DNA of 64,000 bases, taken from Caproicibacter sp002399225 (GTDB lineage: Bacteria > Bacillota > Clostridia > Oscillospirales > Acutalibacteraceae). The translations under genes and the position numbers were made by a program. This document shows positions 8,044 to 17,071 of the stretch, one piece after another. A model generated the notes under the pieces. The model made no database searches. It was not told the origin of the DNA and saw only the letters and a list, made by a program, of their open reading frames with translations. The DNA lies in assembly GCA_036756705.1 (NCBI GenBank), contig DAIOKN010000005.1, positions 1-64,000 of the forward strand, written 5' to 3'. The number at the start of each line of letters is the position of its first letter. Positions within the stretch are counted from its first letter, which is position 1.

Positions 8044-9432
8044 TTATTTGCCGACACAAAAATGAGAAAAGACAGAATCGACAACCGCAACGGTTGCCTG
8101 TTCGCCTGTCAGTTCCAGCAGCGCAGAAACGGCGTCTTCCACTGAAACCGTAATCGCGTCAAACGTCATGCCGCTTTCCAGCGCTTCCAGCGCCTCTTCA
8201 ACGTGATTCAGCGATCGCTCCGCAGCGTCGCGCTGGCGTTCCGTGAACAGCATCCCGTCCGCCGGGTCCAGCTCCTTCGTGCCGAGAACGACCGAAATTT
8301 CTTTCGTCAGTTCCGCAAGTCCTTTCCCGGTCCGCGCAGAAAAATATACAAAATGTTTTATTTTCGATTTTATATACTTTTCGTTTAATTTAATTGGAAG
8401 ATCCGTCTTATTCAGCACTGCAATGGAAGGCGTTTTTTCAAGATCACGCAGAAGTTTCTTATCTTCTTCCTGCAACTCCTGCGAAGCGTCGAAGACAGCC
8501 AGAATCAGGCGGGCGGAGCGGATGCGCTTCTTAGCGCGGCTGACCCCGGCGTTTTCAATCGGATCGGCGGTGTCGCGCAGGCCGGCGGTGTCGGCAAGGC
8601 GCAGCGGAATTCCGCCGAGCAGAACCGTGTCTTCCACCACATCCCGCGTCGTACCCGCAAAGCTGGTGACAATCGACCGCTCGCATCCGGCCAGCAGATT
8701 CATCAGCGTTGACTTTCCCGTATTCGGGCGGCCCGCAATGACCGTGTTGACTCCTTCGCGCAGAATCTGTCCCGCGTCGAATCCGTTCAGCAGTGACTGC
8801 AAGTCTGACTTTACCCCGGTGAGAGAAGCGCGCAGCTCTTGTTCCGTCACCTGTGGAACATCGTCTTCCGGGTAATCGGCCCAGGCGGAAAGATGGGCGG
8901 CGGTCTGAAGCAACTCTTCCCGGATAACCTTGATTTTGCGTTCCAGTGCGCCTTCATGTCCGGCAAGCGCCGCTTTTGCCGCCTGTTCTCCCTGCGCAGA
9001 GACAAGCTGCATGACAGATTCCGCTTCCGTCAGCCCGATTTTTCCGTTAAGAAACGCCCGGCGGGTGAACTCTCCCGGACCGGCGGGCGCCGCGCCCGCA
9101 TGGAACACCGCCCGCAGCAGGCGGCGTAAGATCATCAGCCCGCCATGGCAGGAAAGCTCCACCACATTTTCTCCGGTGAAACTTTTGGGTTGACGGAAAT
9201 TCAGTGCGATCGCCTCGTCGATTTCACCGGCTTCATCATGAACCGTTCCATAAAGAGCCGAATACCCTGGAATCTCCTCCAGGCTTTTTTTATGAAGAGG
9301 AGAAAAAACTTTTCCTGCGATTGCCTGCGCCTGCGGGCCGGAAATGCGGATGATACCGATACCGCCCGGAGCCTGCGGCGTAGAGATGGCCGCAATGGTT
9401 GTGCCGGGTTCGCTGTATTTTGTCTGATTCAT
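8044..9432 (-). CDS. mnmE: tRNA modification GTPase MnmE (TrmE)
   Basis: Works with MnmG on wobble uridines. The N-terminal tetrahydrofolate-binding domain (TIAAISTPQAPGGIGIIRISG) is followed by a helical domain and an inserted G domain with GRPNTGKST (G1), DTAGLRDT (G3) and NKTD (G4). The protein ends in CVGK, the variant of the catalytic C-[IVL]-G-K tail. 462 residues. The ATG follows GAGGGA. It lies 70 bp upstream of mnmG in one operon. Confidence 0.97.
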   Translation of the reverse strand: MNQTKYSEPGTTIAAISTPQAPGGIGIIRISGPQAQAIAGKVFSPLHKKSLEEIPGYSALYGTVHDEAGEIDEAIALNFRQPKSFTGENVVELSCHGGLMILRRLLRAVFHAGAAPAGPGEFTRRAFLNGKIGLTEAESVMQLVSAQGEQAAKAALAGHEGALERKIKVIREELLQTAAHLSAWADYPEDDVPQVTEQELRASLTGVKSDLQSLLNGFDAGQILREGVNTVIAGRPNTGKSTLMNLLAGCERSIVTSFAGTTRDVVEDTVLLGGIPLRLADTAGLRDTADPIENAGVSRAKKRIRSARLILAVFDASQELQEEDKKLLRDLEKTPSIAVLNKTDLPIKLNEKYIKSKIKHFVYFSARTGKGLAELTKEISVVLGTKELDPADGMLFTERQRDAAERSLNHVEEALEALESGMTFDAITVSVEDAVSALLELTGEQATVAVVDSVFSHFCVGK

Positions 9433-9489
9433 AAAAATCCCTCAAAAAAAGAGGACAATTCTAAAAGAACCGCCCTCTTATCTGCCTGT

Positions 9490-10311
9490 TTATTTTTTGG
9501 TTTCAAACTTCCCGTAAAGAGGTGCCGGGGGCCGCCGGACAGTCGGTTCTGAATTTTGGTGTTCTTCTCTGCTCTGCGGCTTATCTCCCGTTTGAGTGTT
9601 CCGCTGGCCGGAACGAAACGGTTGTTTTGCGCCGCGCGGACTAGAGCGCCGGCCGCCATATCCGTTTTTGCGGAATACCGGCCGCTCGCCCGCAACCGGT
9701 CCGATTACCACATGGCGCGCGGTATCTTCGCCTTCCGACCAGGATTTTGCCCCTTCCACCGTCTGCACCGCCGTATGGATAATCCTGCGCTCATAGGGAT
9801 TCATCGGTTCCAGAGAGGTATTCCGGCCTGTGCGCAGTGATTTTTCCGCCATTTTGCGGCCGAGACTTTCCAAAGTCTGTTTCCGCTTGCTTCGATAGTT
9901 GCCAATATCCAGGTTAATTCTATAATAAGATTTTCCGGCATGATTGGCGACAAGACCCGCAAGGTACTGAAGTGCGTCGAGCGTTTCGCCGCGGTGGCCG
10001 ATCACATAACCGATGTCGCTGCCGGAAAGACTCAGCAATGCCCCGCTCTCTTCTCGCTGGATTCCAACATCGACATCTTCAACACCCATGCTTTTCAGCA
10101 CGCGCTTGGCATAATCGGCGGCAATCTGCGCAGGATCATCTTCAATATAGACTCTCACCTTCGCAGGGTTTCCACCAAACAAGCCAAATGTCTTTTTCAT
10201 TGGCATTTCAAGGATCTCGAACTCCGCTTCGTAGGATTCCACCCCAAGCTGTTTACATGCAGCTTCTTTTGCAAGCTCCACGGTTTCGCCGGTTCCAATC
10301 GCTTCTCTCAT
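9490..10311 (-). CDS. jag: RNA-binding protein Jag/KhpB (EloR)
   Basis: KH-R3H RNA-binding protein tied to cell elongation and, in relatives, sporulation. Domain order: N-terminal Jag domain (EAIGTGETVELAKEAACKQLG ... KKTFGLFGG, residues 1-50), KH domain with IGYVIGHRGETLDALQYLAG near residues 100-120, and R3H domain (MNPYERRIIHTAVQ ... RHVVIGP) near 165-205. The last ~65 residues are a basic, low-complexity Arg/Pro/Gln tail. Follows yidC by 39 bp, as in other Firmicutes. Start behind GGGAGGG. Confidence 0.93.
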   Translation of the reverse strand: MREAIGTGETVELAKEAACKQLGVESYEAEFEILEMPMKKTFGLFGGNPAKVRVYIEDDPAQIAADYAKRVLKSMGVEDVDVGIQREESGALLSLSGSDIGYVIGHRGETLDALQYLAGLVANHAGKSYYRINLDIGNYRSKRKQTLESLGRKMAEKSLRTGRNTSLEPMNPYERRIIHTAVQTVEGAKSWSEGEDTARHVVIGPVAGERPVFRKNGYGGRRSSPRGAKQPFRSGQRNTQTGDKPQSREEHQNSEPTVRRPPAPLYGKFETKK

Positions 10312-10350
10312 TCGGTAATCCCTCCCAGAAATCGGACCCTTGTCCCAGCG

Positions 10351-11352
10351 TTACAGATGCGGTCTTTCGGCTTTTGACTGCCGGTTTTCGCCGGTTTTCT
10401 GGACAACCGCCGCCGCGGCAACGGGTTTCATTTTTGCTTCTTCTTCTTCACGCAGCGCGATGCGCCTCGCCTCTGCTTTTGCACCCAGATCGGCCGGACT
10501 GTACCAGATATTCAGAATCACCGTCTGTAAAAATCCGGTGAGCGTGGCAATGATCCAATAAAATCCAACGGCTGCCGGCATCGTGCAGGCGATCCATGCC
10601 GTGAAAAGCGGGAACAAATAGAACATTCCCTTCATGCAACCCTGCTGCTGCTGCATTCCCGGCTGAAGCTTCATGGTAAAATACTGGGTGACGACCGACG
10701 ATACAAAACAGAAAATCGGGATGGTCCACAGATTCGACCGAAACAGCGTTCCGAAAATATTGCTGGCATCGCAGGGCGTATCCAGAAGATTCAGGCCCAA
10801 AAACATAAATCCGTGGCTGAACGACTGCATCCTTGCGAGCTCGTTTGCAGTAAACATCGTCAGATATGGCTTTAAATCCGAAAAATGCTTGACAATCTCT
10901 ATCTGCGCATAACGGCCGTCAAAGCTTTGCCCAATGCCGGGAAGATGCTGCAGCATCGTTGCGGCCGAAGCGGCCGCGGTGCCGGAAACATGCAGCGCAT
11001 TGATCAGAGGATAAAGCACGGTGTAATACAAACCCATCATAATCAGAAGGGGAATCACCATGGTCAGACAGCCGCTGGCAGGATTGACACCCTCTTTTTC
11101 ATAAAGCTTCTGAGTTTCAATCTGAAGCTTTTCCTTATCTTTCGCATATTTTTTCTGCAGCTCTTTCTGTTTTACAGCCAATTTACTGTTCGCCGCCATA
11201 GAAATCTGCTGTTTGACTGAAAACGGAAACAGCAGAATTTTTGTGGCGACGGTAAACAGGATAATCGCTACTCCGTAATTTTTGACCTGCTCATAAAAGA
11301 ACCAAAGCAGGTAGCCGAGAGCGCTGCCGAAAAAATTAAAAAAATCGTTCAT
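10351..11352 (-). CDS. yidC: membrane protein insertase YidC
   Basis: Inserts and folds inner-membrane proteins with or without SecYEG. The 333-residue, Gram-positive-length protein (no large periplasmic domain) has an N-terminal membrane segment, the charged cytoplasmic hairpin (KQKELQKKYAKDKEKLQIETQKLYEKEG), then further membrane segments including NPASGCLTMVIPLLIMMGLYY-like sequence. A basic cytoplasmic tail follows. The ATG at 11352 sits behind AGAGGAGA; the longer reading lacks support. No lipobox is obvious at the N-terminus, unlike SpoIIIJ of Bacillus. Confidence 0.94.
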   Translation of the reverse strand: MNDFFNFFGSALGYLLWFFYEQVKNYGVAIILFTVATKILLFPFSVKQQISMAANSKLAVKQKELQKKYAKDKEKLQIETQKLYEKEGVNPASGCLTMVIPLLIMMGLYYTVLYPLINALHVSGTAAASAATMLQHLPGIGQSFDGRYAQIEIVKHFSDLKPYLTMFTANELARMQSFSHGFMFLGLNLLDTPCDASNIFGTLFRSNLWTIPIFCFVSSVVTQYFTMKLQPGMQQQQGCMKGMFYLFPLFTAWIACTMPAAVGFYWIIATLTGFLQTVILNIWYSPADLGAKAEARRIALREEEEAKMKPVAAAAVVQKTGENRQSKAERPHL

Positions 11353-11447
11353 ACAGAAAATTCTCCTCTGCCCGGCAGAAAACCGCCGGAGTGTCGCCGG
11401 AGCCAAAGTTTCCGGCTTGCAAAGTGCGGGTGGGCCGAAATTGAAGG

Positions 11448-11678
11448 CTACAGACGGCCGGTCTTTTTCTCCGGGACGGGGTCATATCCCCCGCGGGAAA
11501 ATGGATTACAGCGCAAAACGCGGTACAGCGCAAGGAAAAAGCCCTTCAGCGCGCCGAACCGCTCAATGGCCTCAATGGCATAATTCGAACAGGTCGGGTA
11601 ATATTTGCAGCATGGCTTTTTATAGGGAGAGATAGCCTTCTGATAAAATCGAATGAAAAAAAGCAGGATTTGTTTCAT
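11448..11678 (-). CDS. yidD: membrane protein insertion efficiency factor YidD
   Basis: Small membrane-associated protein that helps YidC. 76 residues with the family pattern RFYQKAISP followed by CCKYYPTCSNYAIEAIERFGALKG and the RCNPFSRGGYDPVP block. Overlaps rnpA by 4 bp and precedes yidC by about 95 bp, the usual order. Confidence 0.95.
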   Translation of the reverse strand: MKQILLFFIRFYQKAISPYKKPCCKYYPTCSNYAIEAIERFGALKGFFLALYRVLRCNPFSRGGYDPVPEKKTGRL

Positions 11679-12010
11679 TTGAGTACTCCCGCGCTTTTCA
11701 GTTGCTGCATCATCACGCAGCGCAGATCAGTGCTTTTCATTTTGGTCGTTTTGGCCCTTGCGACAAAGACCAGATCAAACCCGGACTTTATTTCCCGGGG
11801 CATAGTGCGGAACGCTTCCCGAATGATCCTACGGGATCGGTTTCGGCGCACCGCGTTCCCGGTTTTTTTACTGGTTGTAATCCCGATCCGCAGGGCATGC
11901 TTCCGGTTTTTCAGCACATAGGTAACAAGCACCGGACTGACAAAGGATTTTCCCTTGGCATAAGCTCTTTGAAAATCCCGATTCAAATTGATCGACACAT
12001 ATTCTTCCAT
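11675..12010 (-). CDS. rnpA: ribonuclease P protein component
   Basis: Protein subunit of RNase P, which trims the 5' ends of tRNA precursors. 111 residues, basic, with the signature RRNRSRRIIREAFR that contacts the RNA subunit. Ribosome site before the ATG is weak. Lies between rpmH and yidD; a small hairpin with T-run between rpmH and rnpA probably tunes the ratio of ribosomal protein to RNase P protein. The RNA subunit gene is not in the window. Confidence 0.95.
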   Translation of the reverse strand: MEEYVSINLNRDFQRAYAKGKSFVSPVLVTYVLKNRKHALRIGITTSKKTGNAVRRNRSRRIIREAFRTMPREIKSGFDLVFVARAKTTKMKSTDLRCVMMQQLKSAGVLK

Positions 12011-12066
12011 ACCAAATTCCGATTTTTAAAAGTTCCGCGGCACAAATTTATTTTTCAGTTTCGAAT

Positions 12067-12091
12067 GAAAGAAAGGCCACAAAGAGTGGCC
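12067..12091 (-). terminator. partial terminator (attenuator) between rpmH and rnpA
   Basis: On the minus strand GGCCAC-TCTTT-GTGGCC is followed by TTTCTTTC. A 6-bp stem and interrupted T-run suggest read-through rather than a full stop. Confidence 0.5.
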
Positions 12092-12162
12092 CCGCCCTAT
12101 CTTTTGGAAAACATGCCGCGGCCTTTCGGGCCGTATTTTTTACAGGCCTGTCCGTTTTATCC

Positions 12163-12297
12163 TTAGTAGGTGAGCTGCAACCTGCCCTTCCTTCTGCGAC
12201 GGGCAAGAACCTTGCGACCGTTTGACGTGGACATGCGCTTGCGGAAGCCGTGCTCCTTTTTCCTGTGCAGCTTTTTCGGCTGATAGGTTCTCAGCAT
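12163..12297 (-). CDS. rpmH: 50S ribosomal protein L34
   Basis: 44-residue ribosomal protein. Translation from the ATG at 12297 gives MLRTYQPKKLHRKKEHGF at the N-terminus, then RKRMSTSNGRKVLARRRRKGR, ending LQLTY: the invariant L34 pattern. A strong GAAGGAGGG lies before the start. Longer open frames over the same DNA are in another frame and are not genes. First gene of the minus-strand operon that leads away from the origin. Confidence 0.98.
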   Translation of the reverse strand: MLRTYQPKKLHRKKEHGFRKRMSTSNGRKVLARRRRKGRLQLTY

Positions 12298-12349
12298 GAA
12301 AATCCCTCCTTCGGCTCAAAAAGAACCATTTTGAGTCCATGATAAAAAC

Positions 12350-12379
12350 ATTATATCGTATCTGCGGGCAGACTGTCAA
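12350..12379 (-). promoter_or_regulatory. promoter of the rpmH operon
   Basis: On the minus strand a perfect TTGACA (12379..12374) and perfect TATAAT (12355..12350) are spaced by 18 bp. The leader before rpmH is about 45 nt. Confidence 0.85.
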
Positions 12380-12666
12380 CTATGCGCCGCGCATCAAAGC
12401 GCAAAAGGGTGCAGGAAACCGCCTGCCCGCGCCGAAATACAGATGGTCCCATAGGGATTAATATACCACAATCTTTTCAAGATGAAAAGAAAAAAAGCTG
12501 AAAATTTAAAATTTCTCACAGACACCGGGGGCAAACCGCGTCGTGAAAGACAAATCTGCGTTTGAAAAAGACTGGTAATTGTGATACTATAATTAATGAT
12601 ACCCGTTGGCAGAAATCAGACGATGTCAAAACGGGAAAAGTAATAAAAATGGGGTACTGCAATAAG
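12380..12666. other. rpmH-dnaA intergenic region (upstream half of origin area)
   Basis: About 290 bp between the divergent rpmH promoter and dnaA. It includes an AT-rich stretch near 12460-12520 and the dnaA promoter. I see no clear DnaA boxes here (neither TTATCCACA nor TTTTCCACA), unlike in Bacillus where clusters lie on both sides of dnaA. Confidence 0.6.
12562..12590 (+). promoter_or_regulatory. dnaA promoter
   Basis: TTGAAA (12562-12567), 17-bp spacer and TACTAT (12585-12590); an overlapping TATAAT is at 12588-12593 with longer spacing. Its position means any dnaA start codon lies downstream of about 12600. Confidence 0.7.
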
Positions 12667-13980
12667 ATGGAACCGTTTACTGAAGTCTGGAACCTTGTCT
12701 GCGAGTACTGTAAAAGTAAAATAACGGAAATCGCATATTCCACCTGGATCAGCAGGATAGAACCCGTCACGCTCGATTTCAACGATGGGATCGCAGTGCT
12801 GAAAGTGCCAAATGAACTGCATCGCCAGACTATCCTTCATTATTATAGTGCCATTCTGGAAGAGGCATTCAGGCAGATTTTCAGCCAAGAGATTCAGATC
12901 CGGGTCTGTATCCCCGGAGAACTGGAAAGCGACGCAAAAAAAGAAGAACCGGAAGAAAACAGCGACAACTATGAATTTACATTTGATACTTATATTGTAG
13001 GACCATCGAACAAATTTGCTCACGCGGCTTCCATGGCGGTTGCAAGCAAGCCGGCCAGTCTTTACAATCCCCTTTTTATCTACGGGAATTCCGGGCTCGG
13101 GAAAACGCACCTTCTCTATGCCATCCGACACCAGATCAGCACGACAAACCCAGGGATGAAAATTGTTTACATCAAGGGGGATGAATTTACCAACGAGTTG
13201 ATTGAAGCGATCCGGCGCGGTACCACAGGCGAATTTCACCAGCGCTACCGGAAAGCCGATGTGTTGCTGGTCGACGATATCCAGTTCATTGCAGGCAAAG
13301 ATTCCACTCAGGAAGAATTTTTCCACACTTTTAACACACTATACGAAGCAAAAAAACAGATTGTTCTGACCAGCGATCGTCCTCCCAAGGATATCGCTAC
13401 CTTGGAAGAGCGTCTTCTGACCCGGTTCGAATGGGGACTTACGGCCGACATACAGCCACCGGACTTTGAAACACGGATCGCCATTATTAAAAGAAAGGCA
13501 GAGCTGATGAGCATCAGTCTGCCCGACAACGTAGTGGAATACATCGCCAACCGGCTGAAAAACAACATCCGGCAGCTGGAAGGCGCCGTAAAAAAAATGA
13601 AAGCCTATTCCCTCTTAAACGGAGAACCCATGAATATCCAAACAGCGCAGGCCGCCATCAGCGACATCATCAACAACGACCAGCCCACCCCGCTGACCGT
13701 AGAAAAGATCATTGATGAAGTCGCGCGCACTTTTGGCACAACCGCGGAAGATATCCGCTCCTCCAAACGCAGCGCAAACATCTCCAGCGCCAGGCAGATG
13801 GCAATGTATGTCGTACGGGAGATCACGCAGATGCCGATGACTTCCATCGGCAAGGAATTCGGCGGGCGGGATCACTCCACCGTTGTCTACGCGATTCAGC
13901 AAGTCGAAAAAAACATCAAAAAAAACGCGAAGACAAAAGCGACCGCAGAAGATATCATCAAAAACATCCGCGATCGTTGA
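12667..13980 (+). CDS. dnaA: chromosomal replication initiator DnaA
   Basis: Binds DnaA boxes and melts oriC. 437 residues: domain I (EVWNLVCEYCKSKITEIAYSTWI) at the N-terminus, then AAA+ domain III with NSGLGKTHLLYAI (Walker A), DVLLVDDIQFI (Walker B) and TSDRPP (sensor I). Domain IV follows with the signature GREFGGRDHSTVVYAI-type sequence (here GKEFGGRDHSTVVYAIQ). The start MEPFTEVW matches the family; a longer frame from 12562 would begin inside the promoter. The ribosome site is weak. Followed by a 307-bp gap with DnaA-box-like repeats. Confidence 0.98.
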   Translation: MEPFTEVWNLVCEYCKSKITEIAYSTWISRIEPVTLDFNDGIAVLKVPNELHRQTILHYYSAILEEAFRQIFSQEIQIRVCIPGELESDAKKEEPEENSDNYEFTFDTYIVGPSNKFAHAASMAVASKPASLYNPLFIYGNSGLGKTHLLYAIRHQISTTNPGMKIVYIKGDEFTNELIEAIRRGTTGEFHQRYRKADVLLVDDIQFIAGKDSTQEEFFHTFNTLYEAKKQIVLTSDRPPKDIATLEERLLTRFEWGLTADIQPPDFETRIAIIKRKAELMSISLPDNVVEYIANRLKNNIRQLEGAVKKMKAYSLLNGEPMNIQTAQAAISDIINNDQPTPLTVEKIIDEVARTFGTTAEDIRSSKRSANISSARQMAMYVVREITQMPMTSIGKEFGGRDHSTVVYAIQQVEKNIKKNAKTKATAEDIIKNIRDR

Positions 13981-14287
13981 AACATGGAAAACCGATTCAA
14001 CATTCCACAATTCCGAGGAAAACATCCCAAAAATGTCCTGTGAAAATCGTCAAAACTTTAAACTTCTTTTCAACATTTCCCACAGAGTTTTCAACATTCT
14101 GTTCAATACTCCTCAAGCATGAAAGATATCAACAAATAGCCAACCGAAAAACTTCCAGAGAAAAAACCTTAAAAATCCAGCAGCCATGCGGACTTTCCAA
14201 TAATTTCAACTTTTTAGCGCATACTACTCCTAAGACTGAAAAATCCATTTCCATTCATTGATATTTATAGAAATGAGCGATGAGAGC
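13981..14287 (+). other. dnaA-dnaN intergenic region, probable oriC
   Basis: 307 bp without a gene. AT-rich, with repeated TTCAACATT (13996, 14069, 14090) and a compact cluster TTTTCAACA-TTTCCCACA-GAG-TTTTCAACA at 14067-14096. These are each one or two bases from the TTATCCACA DnaA box. Being flanked by dnaA and dnaN, with gene direction switching at this locus, it is the best oriC candidate. The unwinding element and exact boxes are inferred. Confidence 0.7.
14067..14096 (+). repeat. DnaA-box-like triplet module at oriC
   Basis: Three 9-mers at offsets 0, 9 and 21: TTTTCAACA, TTTCCCACA, TTTTCAACA. A module with the same offsets and about 26 of 30 identical bases is found at 62652-62681. Confidence 0.6.
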
Positions 14288-15397
14288 ATGAAAATCACCT
14301 GCGACAAACAGAAACTGAACGAAGCCGTGTTGAATATTCAGCGGGCGGTTTCTTCCAAGTCTTCCATCCCGGCCCTAGAAGGGATCCTTCTCCGGGCAGA
14401 CCAAGACTCCCTTCAGCTATACGGTTACGATCTGGAACTTGGAATCACCACGGTTCTGGACTGCAAAACAGAAGAAAAGGGAAGCATCGTTCTCAGTGCA
14501 AGACTGCTGGGCGAAATTGTACGGCGCCTGCCGGCGCCCACCGTCACCATCAGTTCCGGAGAAAAACAGATCACGATGATCGAAAGCGGCGAAGCCGAAT
14601 ACTCCATCGTGGGAATCCCCGCGGAAGAATACCCGGAGCTTCCCACCGTCAGCAGTGAAACTTCTCTGAAGCTGCCAAGCGAAACTCTTCGCAGTATGAT
14701 TCGGCAAACCCTGTTTGCCGTGGCGGACAACGATGCAAAACCAATCCATACCGGCACCCTGTTTGAACTGGAACCGGATCACATCCGCCTGATTTCCGTA
14801 GACGGTTACCGGCTTGCTATCCGGGAAGAACCAATCCGCTGTGATCTAAAAACCAGCTTCGTTGTACCTGGAAAAACACTCAGTGAAGTTCTCAAACTGC
14901 TCGGCGACAGCGACGAAGAACTGGAACTTCAGATTAGCCGCCGTCACATTTTGTTCAGCATCCGAAACTATACGGTTATCTCACGCCTGCTGGAAGGCGA
15001 ATTTCTGGATTACCGGGCCGCAATTCCGAATGAATGCTCAACAGAAATGAAAGTTTCAACCCAAGATTTCATCAGCAGCATCGAACGGGTTTCCCTTTTG
15101 ATCACAGACCGGCTGAAAAGCCCGGTGCGCTGCATTTTCGGCGATGGGGAAATCCGCCTTTCCTGTTCGACGGCCATCGGCCGCGCAGCCGACCGGCTTG
15201 ATGCACGGATCACGGGTGACGCTCTGGAAATGGGATTCAATAACCGTTTTCTGCTCGATGCCCTCCGAAATGCTGAATGCGATGAAGTGCACATCCAGCT
15301 GAACGGTCCGCTCAGTCCAATGCGGATTCTCCCGCCGGACGGGAACTCTTTTCTGTTTCTCGTTCTGCCGGTCCGGCTGAAAAGCTCGGAAGGCTAA
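14288..15397 (+). CDS. dnaN: DNA polymerase III beta subunit (sliding clamp)
   Basis: Ring-shaped processivity clamp for the replicative polymerase. 369 residues with three repeated clamp domains; typical pieces are MKITCDKQKLNEAVLNI at the start, SSIPALEGILL, and the C-terminal PMRILPPDGNSFLFLVLPVRL with the usual clamp ending. The ATG at 14288 gives the family N-terminus; in-frame starts at 14258 and 14273 would add an unmatched leader. The ribosome site is weak (GAGAG close to ATG). Confidence 0.97.
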   Translation: MKITCDKQKLNEAVLNIQRAVSSKSSIPALEGILLRADQDSLQLYGYDLELGITTVLDCKTEEKGSIVLSARLLGEIVRRLPAPTVTISSGEKQITMIESGEAEYSIVGIPAEEYPELPTVSSETSLKLPSETLRSMIRQTLFAVADNDAKPIHTGTLFELEPDHIRLISVDGYRLAIREEPIRCDLKTSFVVPGKTLSEVLKLLGDSDEELELQISRRHILFSIRNYTVISRLLEGEFLDYRAAIPNECSTEMKVSTQDFISSIERVSLLITDRLKSPVRCIFGDGEIRLSCSTAIGRAADRLDARITGDALEMGFNNRFLLDALRNAECDEVHIQLNGPLSPMRILPPDGNSFLFLVLPVRLKSSEG

Positions 15398-15414
15398 GAA
15401 AGCTGGGGGAAAAT

Positions 15415-15642
15415 ATGAAAGAGATCAAGGAAAAAAAAATCGTCATTCAGACGGATTTTATCCGGCTTGACGCCCTTTTAAAAATGGCCGGCACCTTTGA
15501 AACCGGCGGGCAGGCAAAATATGCCATTCAGAACGGCCGAGTGCAAGTCAATGGAGCAGTCTGTCTCATGCGGGGCAAAAAAATGCGACCGGGCGACCGG
15601 GCTCAGGTGGACGGGTCCGTTTACAGGGTGTGTTCCAAGTGA
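15415..15642 (+). CDS. rlbA: S4-domain RNA-binding protein RlbA (YaaA)
   Basis: 75 residues forming one S4 RNA-binding domain (IRLDALLKMAGTFETGGQAK ... QVNGAVCLMRGKKMRPGD). The protein sits between dnaN and recF in most Firmicutes and is thought to act on ribosomal RNA or the ribosome. Good GGGGGA ribosome site. Its stop codon overlaps the recF start. Confidence 0.9.
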   Translation: MKEIKEKKIVIQTDFIRLDALLKMAGTFETGGQAKYAIQNGRVQVNGAVCLMRGKKMRPGDRAQVDGSVYRVCSK

Positions 15643-16715
15643 ATATTCATCAGCTTTCATGGAAAAATTTCCGCAATCTCTACGCCGGAAAAATCGAACC
15701 GTGCGGCGGAGTCAATGTGATTTTTGGAAAAAATGCGCAGGGAAAGACCAATCTTCTGGAGGCCATGTGGCTTTTTACAGGAGAACGATCGTTCCGCGGG
15801 GCGAAAGATCTGGAATTGGTACCGGAAGAAAACAGCTCCGCTCTGCTTGAGATGCACTTTGAAAGCGAGAACCGGGAGCAGACTGCAAAAATCACCATTT
15901 CGGGCGGCCGGCGGTCGGTAGAGCTGAACGGTGTATCGAAAGGGTCCTGCTCCGCCCTGACCGGTAAGTTCTGCGCCGTTGTCTTTTCTCCGGAACATCT
16001 TTCCCTGATCCGCGGCGGGCCGGCTCTGCGCCGAAACTTTATTGATTTGGCTCTCTGCCAGATGAAGCCAGGCTATGCGGCGCTTCTCTCCGGCTACAAT
16101 CACACGCTGATTCAGCGCAATGCGCTGCTGAAAGATATTCCGCGCCATGCAGAGCTTCTGGATACCCTCGGAATCTGGGATGACCGGCTTTGCCGGTATG
16201 GAGAAAGAGTCATTCGGCAGAGAACGGCGTATCTTAAAGCGCTGTCCGCCCCGGCCGCCGGTTTCTATTCCGGGATCAGCTCAAACAAAGAGTCTTTGTC
16301 CTTTTCTTACCGTAAAAGCGCGGAGGATCTACGCCGGGCGCTCGCAGAAAACCGTCAGGAAGATCTTCTAAGCGGCCATACGGGAGCAGGTCCACACCGG
16401 GACGATATCGATGTCTTTATCAATGGTAGGAGCGCTAGGTCCTATGCTTCCCAAGGGCAAAAACGCAGCGCCGTCCTTGCACTGAAACTGGCGGAAGCGG
16501 AACTGCTCAGCCGGATGAACGGAGAGAGGCCCGTCGTTTTTCTCGACGATGTGATGAGCGAACTGGACGCCGGCCGGCAGGATTACCTTTTGAACCATCT
16601 GGCCGGGTTCCAAGTATTCGTGACTTGCTGTGAACCTGGCGCGGCCCGGCTGATGAAAAGCGGGGCGCTGTTCCGTGTGGAAGACGGAACAATCGCCTCG
16701 TCGCCTGTTCCCTGA
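15639..16715 (+). CDS. recF: DNA replication and repair protein RecF
   Basis: SMC-like ATPase that loads RecA at single-strand gaps. Visible are FGKNAQGKTNLLEAM (Walker A, near residue 30), the GPHRDD segment, SQGQKRSAVLALKLAEAEL (ABC signature) and PVVFLDDVMSELD (Walker B). The GTG at 15639 overlaps the previous stop as GTGA and gives the family start NIHQLSWKNFRNL; a GTG at 15630 is possible. 358 residues. Confidence 0.96.
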   Translation: MNIHQLSWKNFRNLYAGKIEPCGGVNVIFGKNAQGKTNLLEAMWLFTGERSFRGAKDLELVPEENSSALLEMHFESENREQTAKITISGGRRSVELNGVSKGSCSALTGKFCAVVFSPEHLSLIRGGPALRRNFIDLALCQMKPGYAALLSGYNHTLIQRNALLKDIPRHAELLDTLGIWDDRLCRYGERVIRQRTAYLKALSAPAAGFYSGISSNKESLSFSYRKSAEDLRRALAENRQEDLLSGHTGAGPHRDDIDVFINGRSARSYASQGQKRSAVLALKLAEAELLSRMNGERPVVFLDDVMSELDAGRQDYLLNHLAGFQVFVTCCEPGAARLMKSGALFRVEDGTIASSPVP

Positions 16716-16786
16716 GACGGGCCGTTTTTACGCGCGCGGCCGGTTCTTTTTCAAATTCATGCGCAGAGAAAGGAATCAACTTTAAA

Positions 16787-17056
16787 ATGTATCTTCATTT
16801 AGGGCAGGATACCGTTGTTCTCCTGAAAGATGTCATCGGTATCTTTGACCTGGAGACTTCAACGATCTCTCAGATGACGCGAAAAGCCCTCGCGGCCGCG
16901 GAGAAAGCGGGAAAAGTTGTGAATGTCTCAATGGAAATGCCGAAATCCTTTGTCCTCTGCGGGAATCGGGAGAAGGTTACGGTCTACATTACGCAGATTT
17001 CTTCCTCCACGCTGCTGAAGCGGGCGGAATCTGCCGGAGGATTTCAAAACTTCTAA
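16787..17056 (+). CDS. remB: extracellular matrix regulator RemB (DUF370)
   Basis: 89-residue protein starting MYLHLGQDTVVLLKDVIGIFDLE, the DUF370/RemB pattern, with a middle SQMTRKAL segment. In Bacillus, remB lies at this exact place (after recF) and influences biofilm matrix genes. In Clostridia the role is not established. Likely cotranscribed with recF. Confidence 0.85.
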   Translation: MYLHLGQDTVVLLKDVIGIFDLETSTISQMTRKALAAAEKAGKVVNVSMEMPKSFVLCGNREKVTVYITQISSSTLLKRAESAGGFQNF

Positions 17057-17071
17057 AACAGAGGCGTTTTC

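Noticed and set aside
11780..11800. Noc-binding (NBS)-like ATTTCCCGGGGCAT inside rnpA
   Set aside because: Only half of the ATTTCCCGGGAAAT palindrome matches; one isolated partial site is not evidence.
12140..12379. 79-codon frame over the rpmH locus
   Set aside because: It is another frame of the same strand; the real L34 protein (44 residues) is read at 12163-12297 with a strong ribosome site.
12562..12666. Extended dnaA reading frame starting at 12562
   Set aside because: It starts on the -35 box of a good promoter and adds 35 residues that do not fit the DnaA family; ATG 12667 gives the normal domain I start.
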